Source: Theropithecus gelada (lineage: Eukaryota > Chordata > Mammalia > Primates > Cercopithecidae). From it: a DNA stretch of 64,000 bases. This document shows, piece by piece, positions 37,035 to 49,439 of the stretch. A model generated the notes under the pieces. The model made no database searches, was not told the origin of the DNA, and saw only the letters and a list, made by a program, of their open reading frames with translations. Where the stretch lies: contig NC_037689.1 of NCBI RefSeq assembly GCF_003255815.1, forward strand, positions 53,693,875-53,757,874, in the 5' to 3' direction. The number at the start of each line of letters is the position of its first letter. The stretch's first letter is position 1. The translations under genes and the position numbers were made by a program.

Positions 37035-37390
37035 AGCCTATGATAATGGTTAAGATGTATAGTACTAGAATCAAAATGCTTGGTAGACAATCCTACTCTC
37101 TGCCTTAGGAACTCTGGGACCTTGGTTAAGCCACATAACCTCTCTAAGTTTCAGCTGTAACATTTGTTCAACACTAGCAGTAAGCAAGGCAAAGTGGGAA
37201 GCATTTTTCATATATTTACCTTAAAAGAGGAATAATAATAGGGTAAATGTCATAAGGGCAGTTGTGTAGATTCAATGAGTAGTACAAGCAACACATGTAT
37301 GACAATGCCAGAAACAACAGCATAATCATCATCACAATAATATTATTACAGCACCTGACACTATAGTAGGTAATCAATAATGTTAGGTAT
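37035..37390 (+). repeat. MIR element carrying a templated insertion
   Basis: 'ccttggttaagccacataac', 'cctctctaagtttcagctgt', then the 54-bp insertion, then 'aggaataataatagggtaaa' and 'agcacctgacactatagtag'. Confidence 0.8.
37158..37211 (+). repeat. Direct repeat, copy B (54 bp)
   Basis: Near-identical to 34274-34334. It interrupts the MIR exactly where consensus reads 'ctgtaaaatggggataata', so it is an insertion here. Confidence 0.95.
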
Positions 37391-37399
37391 TAATGTTTT

Positions 37400-38650
37400 T
37401 ATAAACATTTGGCTAGTAAGAAACACAGTGATGAACAACTGTGGTGAAAAACTGGAGATAAGTCCCCAAAATGTGAAATACTTCGGGAGTAGTCAGTCAA
37501 AGGTCTCTGTGTGGCCCTATATTGATTGAAAAGGGCTGAACTTGCTGGTGTGAATTCATACTAAATACCAACACACAGCTGGGTTATCAGAGGTGAGTGG
37601 TGAGGGGAAGGAATACCTAATCAAGTTTATAGACAATGAACTCAGGAGCATAATATAACCAGAAGATTGGTGGCAAAATTATCGGACTATGTAGTTCGGA
37701 ATAAAAGGTTTCAAGGAAAGCTGCAAAAGACATCTCAACAGGAGACTCAGAGTCATGGACAACTAGTGAACTATTCTAAGAACACTAAAAAAAAAAAAAA
37801 AATGAGACATTGAATTTTCATTCTGAGGTAGCCATTCATTAATTTTTATGGCCATGTAACTGTGTTTTTAAGGTTGTCTCCTCATTAGAGAAGAAGATGA
37901 GTAGAATAGAAGAATGTTTCTTGTCTTTCAAGCTTCTCAGGGACACTAACAGTTTTCTGTGAATGAAGGAACTAATATTGATCAATGCAGACAGAAAAAA
38001 ATAGTGTTTTAAGTATCAGATAGAATAAAGAAATTTATGTCAAGAAATAATGATTCAAAGGCAGTAACACTGAGGCGATAAAGAAAAAATTGTGTTTCTC
38101 AAAGCTATCTGACTACTCTGAGGCTCTTTCTAGAAAGAATTAAATGTAATGTAAAGAAAGAATAGCGTTTTGTGTCACAGTCCAGGAGAAGAAATCATGG
38201 AAGCAAACAAGATCTAGAAATCTTAAAAGGGATTCCAGGAAAGGAGCTAAATATCCAGAGAGGATGCATGTGTGAGGATGAAAAGAGAGCTAAATTAAAA
38301 TATCACTGTAGGAACTAACTGCAGAACACCAGGCTGACTGGCAAATGTGGATGGAGTGTTCCTAAAATAGATACACAATGTATACGGAGGCAATATACAG
38401 CAGTTTAGGAGGATTTCAAGCTTATGGGAAGTGTCAGAAAATGCTTTTTTAAAAAGTGACTTATTGAAAATTTGACCCTCAAATGAGAGCAGAAACAAGA
38501 GATTTTTTTTTTTTTCTCCAGACTTACTTCTGACCATGAAAGAAGTACCTAATTAGGTGGAAATGATCATGTCACACTAAATTTCAATAGAGTGGAGGAT
38601 GAGGAAGTAGAAAATTATCAGACTTCAACAAGCAGACCACTGTTTCCTGA
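37400..38650. other. Unique intronic sequence
   Basis: No gene or repeat recognised apart from poly(A) at 37788-37802. Confidence 0.4.
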
Positions 38651-38679
38651 AAAGCACGTTTGGAAAAAGACAGAAAAGA

Positions 38680-38915
38680 AGAAGGAAAGAAGGAAGGAAG
38701 TCAGGAAGTCAGGGAGGGAGGGAGGAAATAAGGAGGAAGGGAGGGTGTGAGGGAATCAATTGAAAAGCAAGGCAAGACAAGGCAGGAAGGCAGGAAGGCA
38801 GGAAGGAAGGAAGGCAGGAAGGAAGGAAGGAAGGAAGGAAGGAAGGAAGGAAGGAAGTCAGGAAGTCAAGCAGTCAGGGAAGGAAGGAGGAAGGAAGAGA
38901 GGGAGGGAGTCTATT
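38680..38915. repeat. (GGAA)n purine array with flanking duplicated unit
   Basis: Ten uninterrupted GGAA units at 38817-38856, with imperfect GGAA/GGCA on both sides. Two related ~75-bp units (38696-38770 and 38852-38924), each starting ggaagtcaggaagtca and ending attgaaaagcaag, bracket it. Confidence 0.95.
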
Positions 38916-39174
38916 GAAAAGCAAGACCAGGGCCTGAGACTCAAAAAGGGAGGATGGTTCATGATGACTAAATATGCCACTGGGATAATAAATTAGAGGA
39001 CACATATTCAGAGGAAGATGGAGAGGTCTAGCAATGCAGCCATCTCTGCACCAGTCATGGGCAGATAATCTCATCTATAGACCCATCAGGCCAGTATTTC
39101 TGATCTCCTCTTCTCCAGCATTTACCACCTGAAGAACATCTGTACACAGCTGGGAAAGGGAGGGGAAACCGTAT

Positions 39175-39255
39175 CAGACTTTTTTACTGCTCTATCTCTT
39201 GCATCTTGCACATGTCCTGGAGTATAGGAGGTGCTCAATTGATTCCTTTTGAATC
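39175..39255 (+). repeat. Probable L2 3' end
   Basis: 'ctctatctcttgcatcttgc' then 'taggaggtgctcaattgatt'. Confidence 0.45.
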
Positions 39256-39594
39256 TAAAAAAAAAAAAAAATCAATGTGCAGTAAGCTCTTTAGCGAACT
39301 TAGAGGTCTTCTACATACAATGAGTACCAAAATTTAACAACCACCCATTAGACTGGAAGAATGGAGGCTAGAACACAAAACCTGCCTAGGTTTTTACCAG
39401 TTAGGTGATTTTAGCTATTTTCACAAGAAGAAGATAAAGGAGGAAGACCCACTGCTTGGGGCAGACAATGAAAGATCAAATATTAAAGAGAGAAAATATA
39501 GCCAGTCAATTTATTCGCCCCCAACCCCACACACATACATTTTTTTCTATCGAAGGGAGAAAAGCAGGAAATTGCTCTGAATCAGAAAGCAGGG

Positions 39595-39770
39595 TGTAGA
39601 ATATTTAGGCTTTCTAGGACCAGATTGCTGTATTTGAATCCTTGCTCTATTTTTTTTTGTAGCTGTGTAACTATAGTCAGATGACTTAACCTCTCTGAAT
39701 CTCCATTTACTCCTCTGTAAAATGGCGATTATAACAGTACTTCCTTCATAGACAATTGGCCTTACTATTT
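39595..39770 (+). repeat. MIR element
   Basis: 'ttgaatccttgctctatttt', 'atgacttaacctctctgaat', 'tctgtaaaatggcgattata'. Confidence 0.8.
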
Positions 39771-40079
39771 CCTAAATAGACAGTCTTGGGAAAGTAATGT
39801 TCACTGACATTGGAGGCATCTTGAGCCAAGAAATTATACTATGCCTGCTACACTGAACATCTTGACCCTCAAGAGTTTTCACTTGTGTAACTATGAAAAC
39901 AGTACCCATCTAATGGAATTGTGTCACGGATTTTATGACACGATACATGTAAGTCACCTCCTAGGATTGTTTTGACTGTAAGTACACTATGTGGACTTTT
40001 TTCTTCCTCTTTTCCCTGTGTTTCTCACACAATGGTTATTGGCTCCTCATGTTCTACATTCGTATGGGATTTTATGCTC

Positions 40080-40290
40080 TGTACTCTGAACCAGACTTGA
40101 TACTCCAGCCTTACCTCTCTCCATTCTTTCCAGGCTCCTCCACACCCATGTGTATTCTGCATTCTCTCATGAGTACAGGCCATTTCAAACCTTGTGCCCT
40201 TTCATATTCTTTCTATACTTCTTGAAAACTTTTCTCTCCTGTTTCCAGACAAAAATCTCATTTTCTCTTTAAATGCCAACTCTAGATTTC
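40080..40290 (+). repeat. Probable L2 fragment
   Basis: 'ttctttccaggctcctccac' and 'ttgtgccctttcatattctt' resemble L2 3' sequence. Confidence 0.4.
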
Positions 40291-40745
40291 TATGTTTTGG
40301 GGAGGATCAGAATAAGAAGTGTGTAACTAAAATATCTCTATGAGGAACAGAATTATACCTTTCTTGTGGGTCCTAAACACTTTTTAGTCTTTAGCATTTT
40401 CTTACTTAAATCTAGTTATCACTAGGAAAGACAAAATCTTGCACCACTATTAGGTTTTAGAGGATTTTGAAAGTGTCTAGAGGATAGCCGATAGTAGTTG
40501 AGAGTTGTTTTCTAAAGTCAGAAACTTTGGGTCTCAAGGAATATACTTTAAAACATAAAGTAGCAAGAGGCTAATCTTCATAGACCTCTCACACATTAGA
40601 GCCAATTCTGTTCAGAAAAACATTACTTAAAATATTTTATGTTTTCTAAAAAGACTTGCCTCTAGGTTCATGCATGCATATATTTTTTCATTTTTTAATC
40701 AAAGTGTTTCAAAGGAGAAGTTTTGAGGTCCTGAAAAAAATTATC

Positions 40746-41048
40746 TTTTTTTTTTTTTTTTTTTTTTTTGAGATGGAGTATTGCTCTGTTGCCAGGCTGG
40801 AGTGCAGTGGTGTGATCTCAGCTCACTGCAACCTCTGCCTCACGGGTTCAAGCGATTCCCCTGCCTCAGCCTCCCGAGTATCTGGGACTGCAGGCATTTT
40901 CCACCATGACCGGCTAATTTTTTGTATTTTAGTAGAGATGGAGTTTCGCCATGTTGGCCAGGATGGATTCAATCTCCTGACCTCGTGATCCGCCCGCCTC
41001 GGCCTCCCAAAATGCTAGTATTATAGGCATGAGCCACCGCGCCTGGCC
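40746..41048 (-). mobile_element. Alu (S-like)
   Basis: Reverse Alu: poly(T) at 40746-40769, 'ggctggagtgcagtggtgtg', ending 'gagccaccgcgcctggcc'. Confidence 0.94.
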
Positions 41049-41049
41049 T

Positions 41050-43260
41050 ATTTATCTCATTTTATTACACATATCACATTGATTCTTATTGCACTTTCAG
41101 ATGCCTTTACCTCTATCTAACACATATGAGGTTCCTTCTTTTCCACCATGTCATAGTATTAGAAATATATGCAAATCACCCTTTTCAGTGAAGTGTAGGC
41201 TGGTCAGATCTGTTACTGGTTTCGCAGAGTCTGAGTAACCTGTTCATAGTTCTAAGGGTCAGGCAGGGTCATATTGTTGTGCCAAGGATATTTCCTGTTA
41301 ACTCGACATTTTAAAAGACTGAAAGAGGATTTGTTTTGCTAAGAGCGCCTGAACCCATAATCTAGAATGGGTAAAGAGTTAGGATATATAAACTATTACA
41401 CAGAATTTTCAATGATGTTCTGGGCTGGGTCTCCAGTTGTCATCCCTAAGGAGCATGGGAAATGGCTTCCCCTCCAGCTGGTGGAAATCCTTTCCTCTGT
41501 ACCCTATTTAACCTTAACCCCAAGTCTGATCATGCCTGGGTGTTCACCCCTTGCCTTATGCCCCTATTTTGGGTTACAAGAAGCTGGCTCTGGGATTCGC
41601 TGGCTCATATATCAGCCTCTCTAACCATCTCAGAGACTAAGGGTATTCTTCTCAAGTCCACCAGAGGAATTGTCCTTTCCTGCCTAGGGTCCTTACTGAA
41701 AATAGTCTTTCTGATGTTATGCTATGAAAGGTTCCTCCAGTAACAGATTTGGGTGGGTCTTGTTTGTTTTTTTGCTAAATCACCTTATGCCAGAAACCAG
41801 ATGTATTACAATGTACAAAATTAAACTGTATATCTAGGTAGACAGATAGATACACACATTGTATGCATGTGTGTGTGGGTGTGGGTGTGTCTGAAGAGAG
41901 ACAGAGACAGAGCAAGAGAGAGAGAGGGCATCTGAATAGTCTGAGGACATACTATGTAACATAATACCTTTCTCATGCATTCATTAGAAAATTAAAATGA
42001 CTCTACTAAAATTGTGATTTTCCCTCCATAAGCAGACAGAAAATCAAGCTCAAAATAGCTGAAATGAATTGAGTTTGGTACACCAGAATGGTAGCATGAA
42101 TAACGGTAGGTGTAATATACTATTGCAAACCACAGCTTTGCTCTGAGTATTTTGTTAATTAAAAGGTGTTGGCTTTAGGAAGGAACTCTTATTTTTTTCA
42201 AGTGTTTGAAGAACATTTCTCTAGTCTGAAAATTTAATTGGTTTCAGGAGTACATGATTAGTCAGACTAACAGCTTTACTTAGAGCTTTAAAGGGGCTAC
42301 TAAATCTTTTAAAACAAACACACAATGTGTTTGGCATATTTCCTTTGAAGTATTCACACGTGGTTTTCCTGTAATTCACAGGTCTCCTTTGGTTGATAAG
42401 AAAGCAAGAAGCACATACTCTATTTCTAGCTTTATTGAATGTGGGTAACTTTTTTTGTTTGCTTTATTTTTATATTTGAAAAATCACTCAACTTACAAAA
42501 TAAGTTATTGGAGTTATTGGACTCACATTAACAATTCTATGAGGGAATATCTAAAAAGTGCTGTTAAATATTCCCTTCCTCCTTATCATTCCATGTCAAC
42601 AGAGGACAGCAACGTTATATGTGGTCAAATTGCATTACTATTTAATACTATGGGGAATAGGAAAGATTGTTAGCAACTTCCATTTACTAGTAGATAAAAT
42701 AACTCTCCTCCATGTAAGCAATATTGGAGAATATTTTCTTTTTGAATATTTGAAAGGATGGCATGTGGATTAATGAATTACTTAAGAGTTCAAGAGAACT
42801 TCTTAAGAAAATTTGAAGTTATGTCTAGATTCAGAGAAAGAACAATCTATTGTGTAGGTAAGGAAGAATTTCACATCTTCCCTCTAAATATTTACAGTCT
42901 GCACATACAAGTTGGAAAATTAGAAACCAACACTATGAACACATAAACACTTATTTTTGTCTGCATTCTTTTCTGTCATTCTAAAGAGTAAATAAAATAT
43001 ATGACACATCTATCATCAATAATTCTCATTTTAGAAAAATAAATGCTTGCACTCTATATAGGCAAGGCCAGAGTACCAGAACTCAAGGATTCATGATTAC
43101 TATTTGTATTTCTGGATTTCAGAAAAAAAATGCTAAGTTTGGGAGCCATGGATTTTAAAAGTTTAATGGTGCTATTCGCTTACATTTTAATAGATTATTT
43201 CTTGCTATTAAAAATATGATCCAAATAAATATTTGCTACTATTTATAAGTAAGATAAATT
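41050..43260. other. Mostly unique intronic sequence
   Basis: Contains a GT/GA-rich stretch at 41864-41928. No gene or element recognised. Confidence 0.4.
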
Positions 43261-43269
43261 ACCACCAAC

Positions 43270-43480
43270 ACTGCCATCACCCCCATCATTTACTCAGTGA
43301 TTCTTATGTGCCAGGCAAGGTTCTTCATAAACCCTCTTTTATTTCACCTTTAACGAACAATCTTCAGGGTAGGTGTTATCATCTCCCTTTTACCAAGGTA
43401 ACGAAACTTGTTCAGGATCTCACATTAACAAGTGATGTTTCCAAGACAATGTGCTTAACCACTGCACATATTTCTAAGAA
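43270..43480 (-). repeat. MIR element
   Basis: 'tcttatgtgccaggcaaggt', 'gggtaggtgttatcatctcc', 'ttgttcaggatctcacatta', 'gtgcttaaccactgcacata'. Confidence 0.75.
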
Positions 43481-43664
43481 TCATAGGACATCAGGCATCT
43501 TTCTTACATGTCTCATTCAATATGCAATAATTGTTAATCACTGAAATACTTCTGATTCTAAGAGCTATAGCTTATAATATATGGTACCCATGAAATATAT
43601 CTAATATCCATTTTAATTTGGGAGAGAAGATTATTTGATATAGCTATAAAAATATGGATTGTAA

Positions 43665-43840
43665 CAATCAAGCACATCTAGCATCCACTCACAACTTAAA
43701 TATTACCCTTGAGAAATATCTCCAACCTGACTTTAAACATATATCTTTCCTTCACTAATTTGAATAGAGAAATAATCATTGTCTTTTCCTGTTTTAGTTT
43801 GCATCATTTAAGTGCCCTTCTATAACTAACATTATATGAA
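43665..43840 (+). repeat. Possible L2 fragment
   Basis: 'cacaacttaaatattaccct' and 'catcatttaagtgcccttct' are L2-like; weak. Confidence 0.35.
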
Positions 43841-43866
43841 TTAATCTACATGCACTCAGTGAAAAG

Positions 43867-44070
43867 CAGGGTTTCTCAATCTCAGCACTATTAACAGTTT
43901 GTCCCAGATAATTCTTTGTCGTGAGTGGCTGTCCTGTGCATTGTAGGATCTGAATTGCTTGTCAGTATCCCTGGCCAGAGCTCCCTCCTAGATGTACAAC
44001 CAAAAATGCCTCCTGACATTACCAAATTCCTCCTGAGGAAAGAAAAATTGCTTATGGTTGAGAATGTCTC
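43867..44070 (-). mobile_element. hAT-Charlie-type non-autonomous DNA transposon
   Basis: Ends 'cagggtttctcaatctcagc' and '..tatggttgagaatg' are imperfect inverted repeats. Core 'ggctgtcctgtgcattgtag' and 'accaaaaatgcctcctgaca'. Possible decayed 8-bp duplication. Confidence 0.82.
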
Positions 44071-44439
44071 AATTAAAAGAATTTTCCATCTCTCCCTATA
44101 TACTAACCTCTCATATAGCTGCTTAGAATTTGTGCTGGACATCATTTATGCCTATCCAAGTTTGTTTTCTCTCATTTCTCAGAAGTAGAAATTAAGAGAA
44201 GTTGTTAGGGGCTTCTACTTTCCCACATGATACTGGGCAGGCACTGAAGAAACACTAAACAACAAACTTATGGCTGCCAATGAATAATAAACAATATGAC
44301 ACAGGAAGTATCTTAATGACAAAAATGACAGCATCTCTGCCAGAGAGTAAATGTCCACAGATTCTCTTCTTGCATCTACACTTTTGTCAAGAGATATTCC
44401 AGATTCTCCCATCAAGAGCTGTAGTCTATTTCTCCACAC

Positions 44440-44860
44440 CTTGAATATGGATTGGTCAAGTCACTTGTTTCGGCTAATGAGGTGTCAGCAAACATGACGT
44501 AAGCAGAAGTTTAAAAATGTTTGGGTGTTGGGCTATGCTTGGAACCCTTCCACCACTATGGAACTATGCTAGCCTGATGAATAATTACAGTCAAGTGATC
44601 CTGTCACCCACACTGTCTCAACTTATAACCAAAAAGTTATACCAGGCATTTGAATGCCACATGTGGTCATCAACTACCAGCTGACCATGAGTGCATGAAT
44701 GAGCACAGCTGAGTCTAGCAAAAGAATCACCTTGATGAACCAAACCCCAAGCAGAATCAAGAATCATGAGCTAAAAAAAATAATGATTCTTATTTTAAGT
44801 CTCTACATTTGGGGTAGCTTGTTACACAGCAACAGATAGCTGATACAGCATCCATTTTAA
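44440..44860 (+). mobile_element. Decayed LTR, MLT/ERVL-like
   Basis: The end 'ggggtagcttgttacacagc' then 'aacagatagctgatacag' is typical of old mammalian LTRs. The start at 'attggtcaagtcacttgttt' is approximate. Confidence 0.5.
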
Positions 44861-44864
44861 CCTA

Positions 44865-46010
44865 TTAAACACTTGTACGCAAAACATGATTTAAAATTCC
44901 CTTCCCATTACCACAGAAATTAAAAGAAAAATGCTTATCCAGCAGAGAGAATGCAGCTGGGAAAGAGAGAGTCTTTAAGTTAAAATGTGGAATGGAATTC
45001 CACAGAGAATGGAAGATTCACATAGTCAGTCTATAAGGCCAATAAATCAGGCAGCCAGCATTTGATAGGATATTTGAAGAAAGTAACAGTTTTAGCAGAA
45101 ATTCACTATTAGTGCACGAAGAGCTTTGTATGTGGAAAAAGTAGAGTATGTAATAATAAGAGCCAAGGAGTAGGCAGCCCAGTGCAGAAGACGAGGGAAG
45201 AAAAAGCCAGATGAAACCATAATAAAGACCATGCTATTGATGAAGGGTGGTCATCAATTGCAAAACTGATATCGGAATAAAATCCATATAACCATTTGAG
45301 TATAACCAGTTAGAGAACATTGTGTAGTTCTTATTACAGAAAATACACTGCTATTCTACCAAAATTCTGAGCACCTTAAAAAATTCCTGAATTAAATCAT
45401 TTATTCTGATTTAGGTTTTCTACAGAATTCAGTCTAAATATCGTATTTGTTTGGGAGAGCTACATTTTTACCTTAAGTAGCAAAATAATTAGCAATGTGT
45501 TTTGAAAGTTGTTATATAATGAATAAGATCCTCTACCATGTGTCAGGCCCTCACAAGCCTCATCCACCAGAGGAGATGACAAACTATTTGATGTAATTAT
45601 CAGAATCATCTTTTCCTTCCTTACAAAACCAAAGGTCTAACAAATAACAGAGTCTCAATCAAAATTTGTTGTTGTTTTCACAATTAGAATGAGGTGCAAG
45701 TTGCAGTGTACTAAGCAGAGTCCTCGGTGTAATCTCACTCTCTCTCTAAATATATATATGCATATGTATATACAGTCTAAATATATATATTTCGAGAGAG
45801 ACAGGGAAGTTATACAAATTAATATAACAGAGTTATATAACTCTGATTTACAGTTTCCTCAGAGTTTCAATCTAGAACTTCATCAGGGAGAAAAAAGACA
45901 GAGGAACCATTAGTGCAATGTAAATGGAACAATATTAAATAGTCTTAAAATGTAGATAGACTCTTTTCTTTTGAATCAATTATAATATATTTGCACAAAA
46001 TTTGGACAGC
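44865..46010. other. Unique intronic sequence
   Basis: A faint antisense MIR may lie at 45530-45600. (AT)n runs at 45746-45793. Nothing coding. Confidence 0.4.
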
Positions 46011-46027
46011 ATAAAAATGCCGTTTTA

Positions 46028-46494
46028 CTATCACAAGAACAGAAAACCAAACACCGCATGTTCTCACTCATAGGTGGGAACTGAACAATGAGATCACTTG
46101 GACTCGGGAAGGGGAACATCACACACCGGGGCCTATCATGGGGAGGGGGGAGGGGGGAGGGATTGCATTGGAAGTTATACCTGATGTAAATGACGAGTTG
46201 ATGGGTGCAGCACACCAACAAGGCACAAGTATACATATGTAACAAACCTGCACGTTATGCACATGTACCCTACAACTTACAGTATAATAATAATAAATAA
46301 ATTAAAAAAAAAAAAAAAAAATTAAATGAAAAACTGCATATCAATAAAAATAACAAAAAGCTATGTAATGTATATGTCACTGTTCAACTTTGCACTGGCC
46401 TATGCTCTTTATGATAATTTATTGAGCCACATATTTGTGTACTTTTCTATAAATATTTCAATAAACTTCTAAAATGTAAAAAAAAAAAAAAAAA
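46028..46494 (+). mobile_element. Young L1 3' end with a 3' transduction
   Basis: L1 3' UTR at 46028-46303 and first poly(A) at 46304-46321. Then 156 bp of non-L1 sequence (46322-46477) with AATAAA at 46460-46465, and a second poly(A) from 46478. Perfect 15-bp duplication, aaaaatgccgtttta, at 46013-46027 and 46495-46509, enclosing both parts. Confidence 0.93.
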
Positions 46495-46735
46495 AAAAAT
46501 GCCGTTTTAGTCATTTTCTCCACTGGTTCTTCACCATACCACTCTGGTGTGGATAGGGAAAACATGATTACTATCAATTTATAGAACAGGAAACTAAATT
46601 CAGATAAATTAAAATACTTCTTCAAGATCAACATTTAGTAAATTAGATAAAAGGCTCTGAGCAATCTGTATTTTAAGAAGAAAGGCTCTGAGGTGAGTAA
46701 TTAATAAGGAATTCATCAAAAACAATTAACTTGAT

Positions 46736-47940
46736 TTAAAAATGGGCAAGGATTTAAATAGACATTTCTCCAAAGAAAATATATATACAGCCAACAAGCA
46801 TCTGAAAAGATACTCAACATCATCAATCATCAGGGAAATGCAAATGAAAAATAAAAACCACAATGAGATATTACCTCACAACCATGAGGATGACCATGAT
46901 CATAAACAGAAAATAACATATGTTGGCAAGGATGTGGAGAAATTGAAACACTTCTACATTGTTGGTGGGAATGTAAAAAGGTGTAGCCACTATGGAAAAC
47001 AGTATGGAGGTTCCTCAAAAAATAAAAATGAAAATAGAATTATCATATAATCTAGCAATCCCATTTCTGGGTGTACAGATGGGCCCCAACTTACTAAGGT
47101 CTAACCTGTAATTTTTGGACTTTACAATGGTGTGAAAGCGATATGTACTCATTAAGAAACCATACTTCAAATTTTGAATTTTGATCTTTTCTAGGGCTAG
47201 TAATACGCAATATGATACTCTCTTCTAGAAGATATTGGGTTGCAGCAGTAAGCCAAATCTTCCATTAAACCACGTCATCATGAGGATAAATAATTGATAC
47301 TCTACAATGTACTGTGTGTTGCCAAATGATTTTGCCCAGATGTAGGTTAATCCACATGTTCTGATCATATTTAAAGTAGGCTAGGCTAAACTATGATGTT
47401 TGGTAGGTTAGCTATATTAAATTAATTTTTGACATGATATTTTCAACTTACGGGCTGATTGGGATGTAATCCCAGTGTAAATCAATGAACATCTGTATAT
47501 CCAAAAGAATTAAAAACAGTATCTAAAAGAGATATTTGCACACTCGTATTAACTGTGGCATTATTCACAATAGCCAAAAATTGAAGTAACTAAAAGGTCC
47601 ATTGATTGATAAAATGGATTTAAAAATGTAGTATAGGACACAATGGAATATTACTCGGCCACAAAAAAGAAGGAAATCCTTTCATATGCTACAACATAGG
47701 TGTACCTTGAAGACATTATGCTAAGTGAAATAAGCCAGTCATAAAATGACAAATATTGCATGCTTCCATTTATATGATATATCTAAAGTAGTCAAACTCT
47801 TTAGAAACAGAAAGTAGAATGGTCGTATTGCCAGTGCTGGGGTACAGGGAGCAATGGGAGCTCTTCAATGGGTTTGGAGTTTTGGATTTGAGAGATGAAA
47901 ACATTCTAGAGATTTGTTGAATAACAATGTACATATCTCA
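46736..47940 (+). mobile_element. Old L1 3' fragment split by a MITE
   Basis: ORF2 C-terminal region at 46736-47075 ('gacatttctccaaagaaaat'), resuming at 47498 ('cacaatagccaaaaattgaa') to the 3' UTR. Frames are broken. Confidence 0.88.
47076..47495 (+). mobile_element. 420-bp TA-flanked MITE, copy 1
   Basis: Ends CAGATG..CATCTG, with TA at 47074-47075 and 47496-47497. The core 'aaagtaggctaggctaaact' recurs in reverse at 54402-54817. Pogo/Tigger-like by its TA target; family name not recalled. Confidence 0.88.
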
Positions 47941-48070
47941 TCTCTGACACCATATCTCATCTCTGACACCATATCTCTGGTCTATATACGTAATAGTTTG
48001 TTTTTAATACATAGAAGTAATATGATTTTTTCAGGCATTCGATAATAGAATATTTTTTAAAGTTAATTAT

Positions 48071-48364
48071 ACGCCAGGTGCTGTGGCTCATTCCTGTACT
48101 CCTAGCACTTTGGGAGGTTGAGGTGGTGGCACACCTGAGGTCAGGAGTTCAAGGCCAACCTGACCATTATGGTGAAACCCTGTCTCTGCTAAAAGTACAA
48201 AATTAGCCAGGTGTGGTGGCGCATGCCTGTAATCCCAGTTACTTGGGAGGCGGAGGCAGGAGAATTGCTTGAACCTAGGAGGCGGAGGTTGCAGTGAGCC
48301 GAGATCATGCCATTGCACTCTAGCCTGGGAGACAAAGCAAGACTGGGTCTCAAAAAAGAAAAAA
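48071..48364 (+). mobile_element. Alu (S-like)
   Basis: Forward Alu with duplication aaagttaattat at 48059-48070 and 48365-48376. Antisense to DMD. Confidence 0.95.
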
Positions 48365-48379
48365 AAAGTTAATTATGTA

Positions 48380-49430
48380 TTGGTATCACATGTTACATAA
48401 TTCAATTGAATAACAAATGACACAAAGTATGCAGAGGATTGTTGGCATATTTATTGTTGAAGGGCTTATAAAGTAGTTTTATACTCCTTGGTTATATTTG
48501 AGTTTCAATTTATCCTCAGAGTTGCTGTTTCTTACATGAAATATGAACACTTCCTGTAACTAAAACACGAATGAGCTTGATAAATTCAAATGCTGAAGTC
48601 TTGAACTCTGTCTCCATAATGACCTTGGAAATGTAACTGCTATCTTAAGTTGGTTTGAAGTGACTGTGTTGAGCCAAACTTGGGTTTTAAAGTTCTGGGC
48701 CAGTAAACATGTTATGAATTGCAGGTATGGAAAACACACTAACTGAAATAGTGAAAGTAGCTACATCAAAATCAATTTATGTTTTTATTTAACTTGTAGA
48801 AAAGCACACTATGCCCAGAAGTGCAATAACTACCAACCATACCAAAGAAAGCAAAATCAAGGGAAGAAAAAAAGGTAACATTTATGTAGGAAAAATTGCT
48901 TGTTACAAGCTAAAAATTAAAAATTTGGTGTTTGTTTCTTTAAGACATCCCTGCCAAACCATCTCAAATTCTTTTTGAAAGTATGAATGGTAATCATAAA
49001 TAAAACATATCGTTTCAGTGGTTTTAAATCATGCTATTGAAATAACAATGTTCCTCAGAGCATTAGCGTGACAGTTTTGAAGCACATACTTCCTATTGTC
49101 TTGGACTTGAATCTCATTGCCTTAATCCTTTTGATGAATGGGTTTAAAATTAAGACTGTAAAGAGCACATGGAAAAGCTGTGAGCCCACAGTAAATGGTT
49201 TCTGAAGTAGAAACATATCCAACTTTGTTTATTCAAAAAGATCTGTGAAGCTGTATTGTTACAGAGTTGCTTCATTCTGAACTTATTTTTGCTGCTTACA
49301 AAGGGGAAATCCCATCAAATCAGGGCTAAGATAATTCCTTTTTAAACAATCAGTAAATCATATTTAAACCTTGTTTACACTAGTACTTTTTCCATGATGG
49401 CATTGTTTTACATAAAATACGTGCTTTCAA
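48380..49430. other. Unique intronic sequence
   Basis: No gene or repeat recognised. Confidence 0.4.
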
Positions 49431-49439
49431 TCTTATTAA

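Noticed and set aside
38760..38996. Frame rich in GRKE repeats
   Set aside because: Direct translation of the GGAA array.
47934..47985. Tandem copy of catatctcatctctgacac
   Set aside because: Single small slippage duplication at an L1 end; ordinary.
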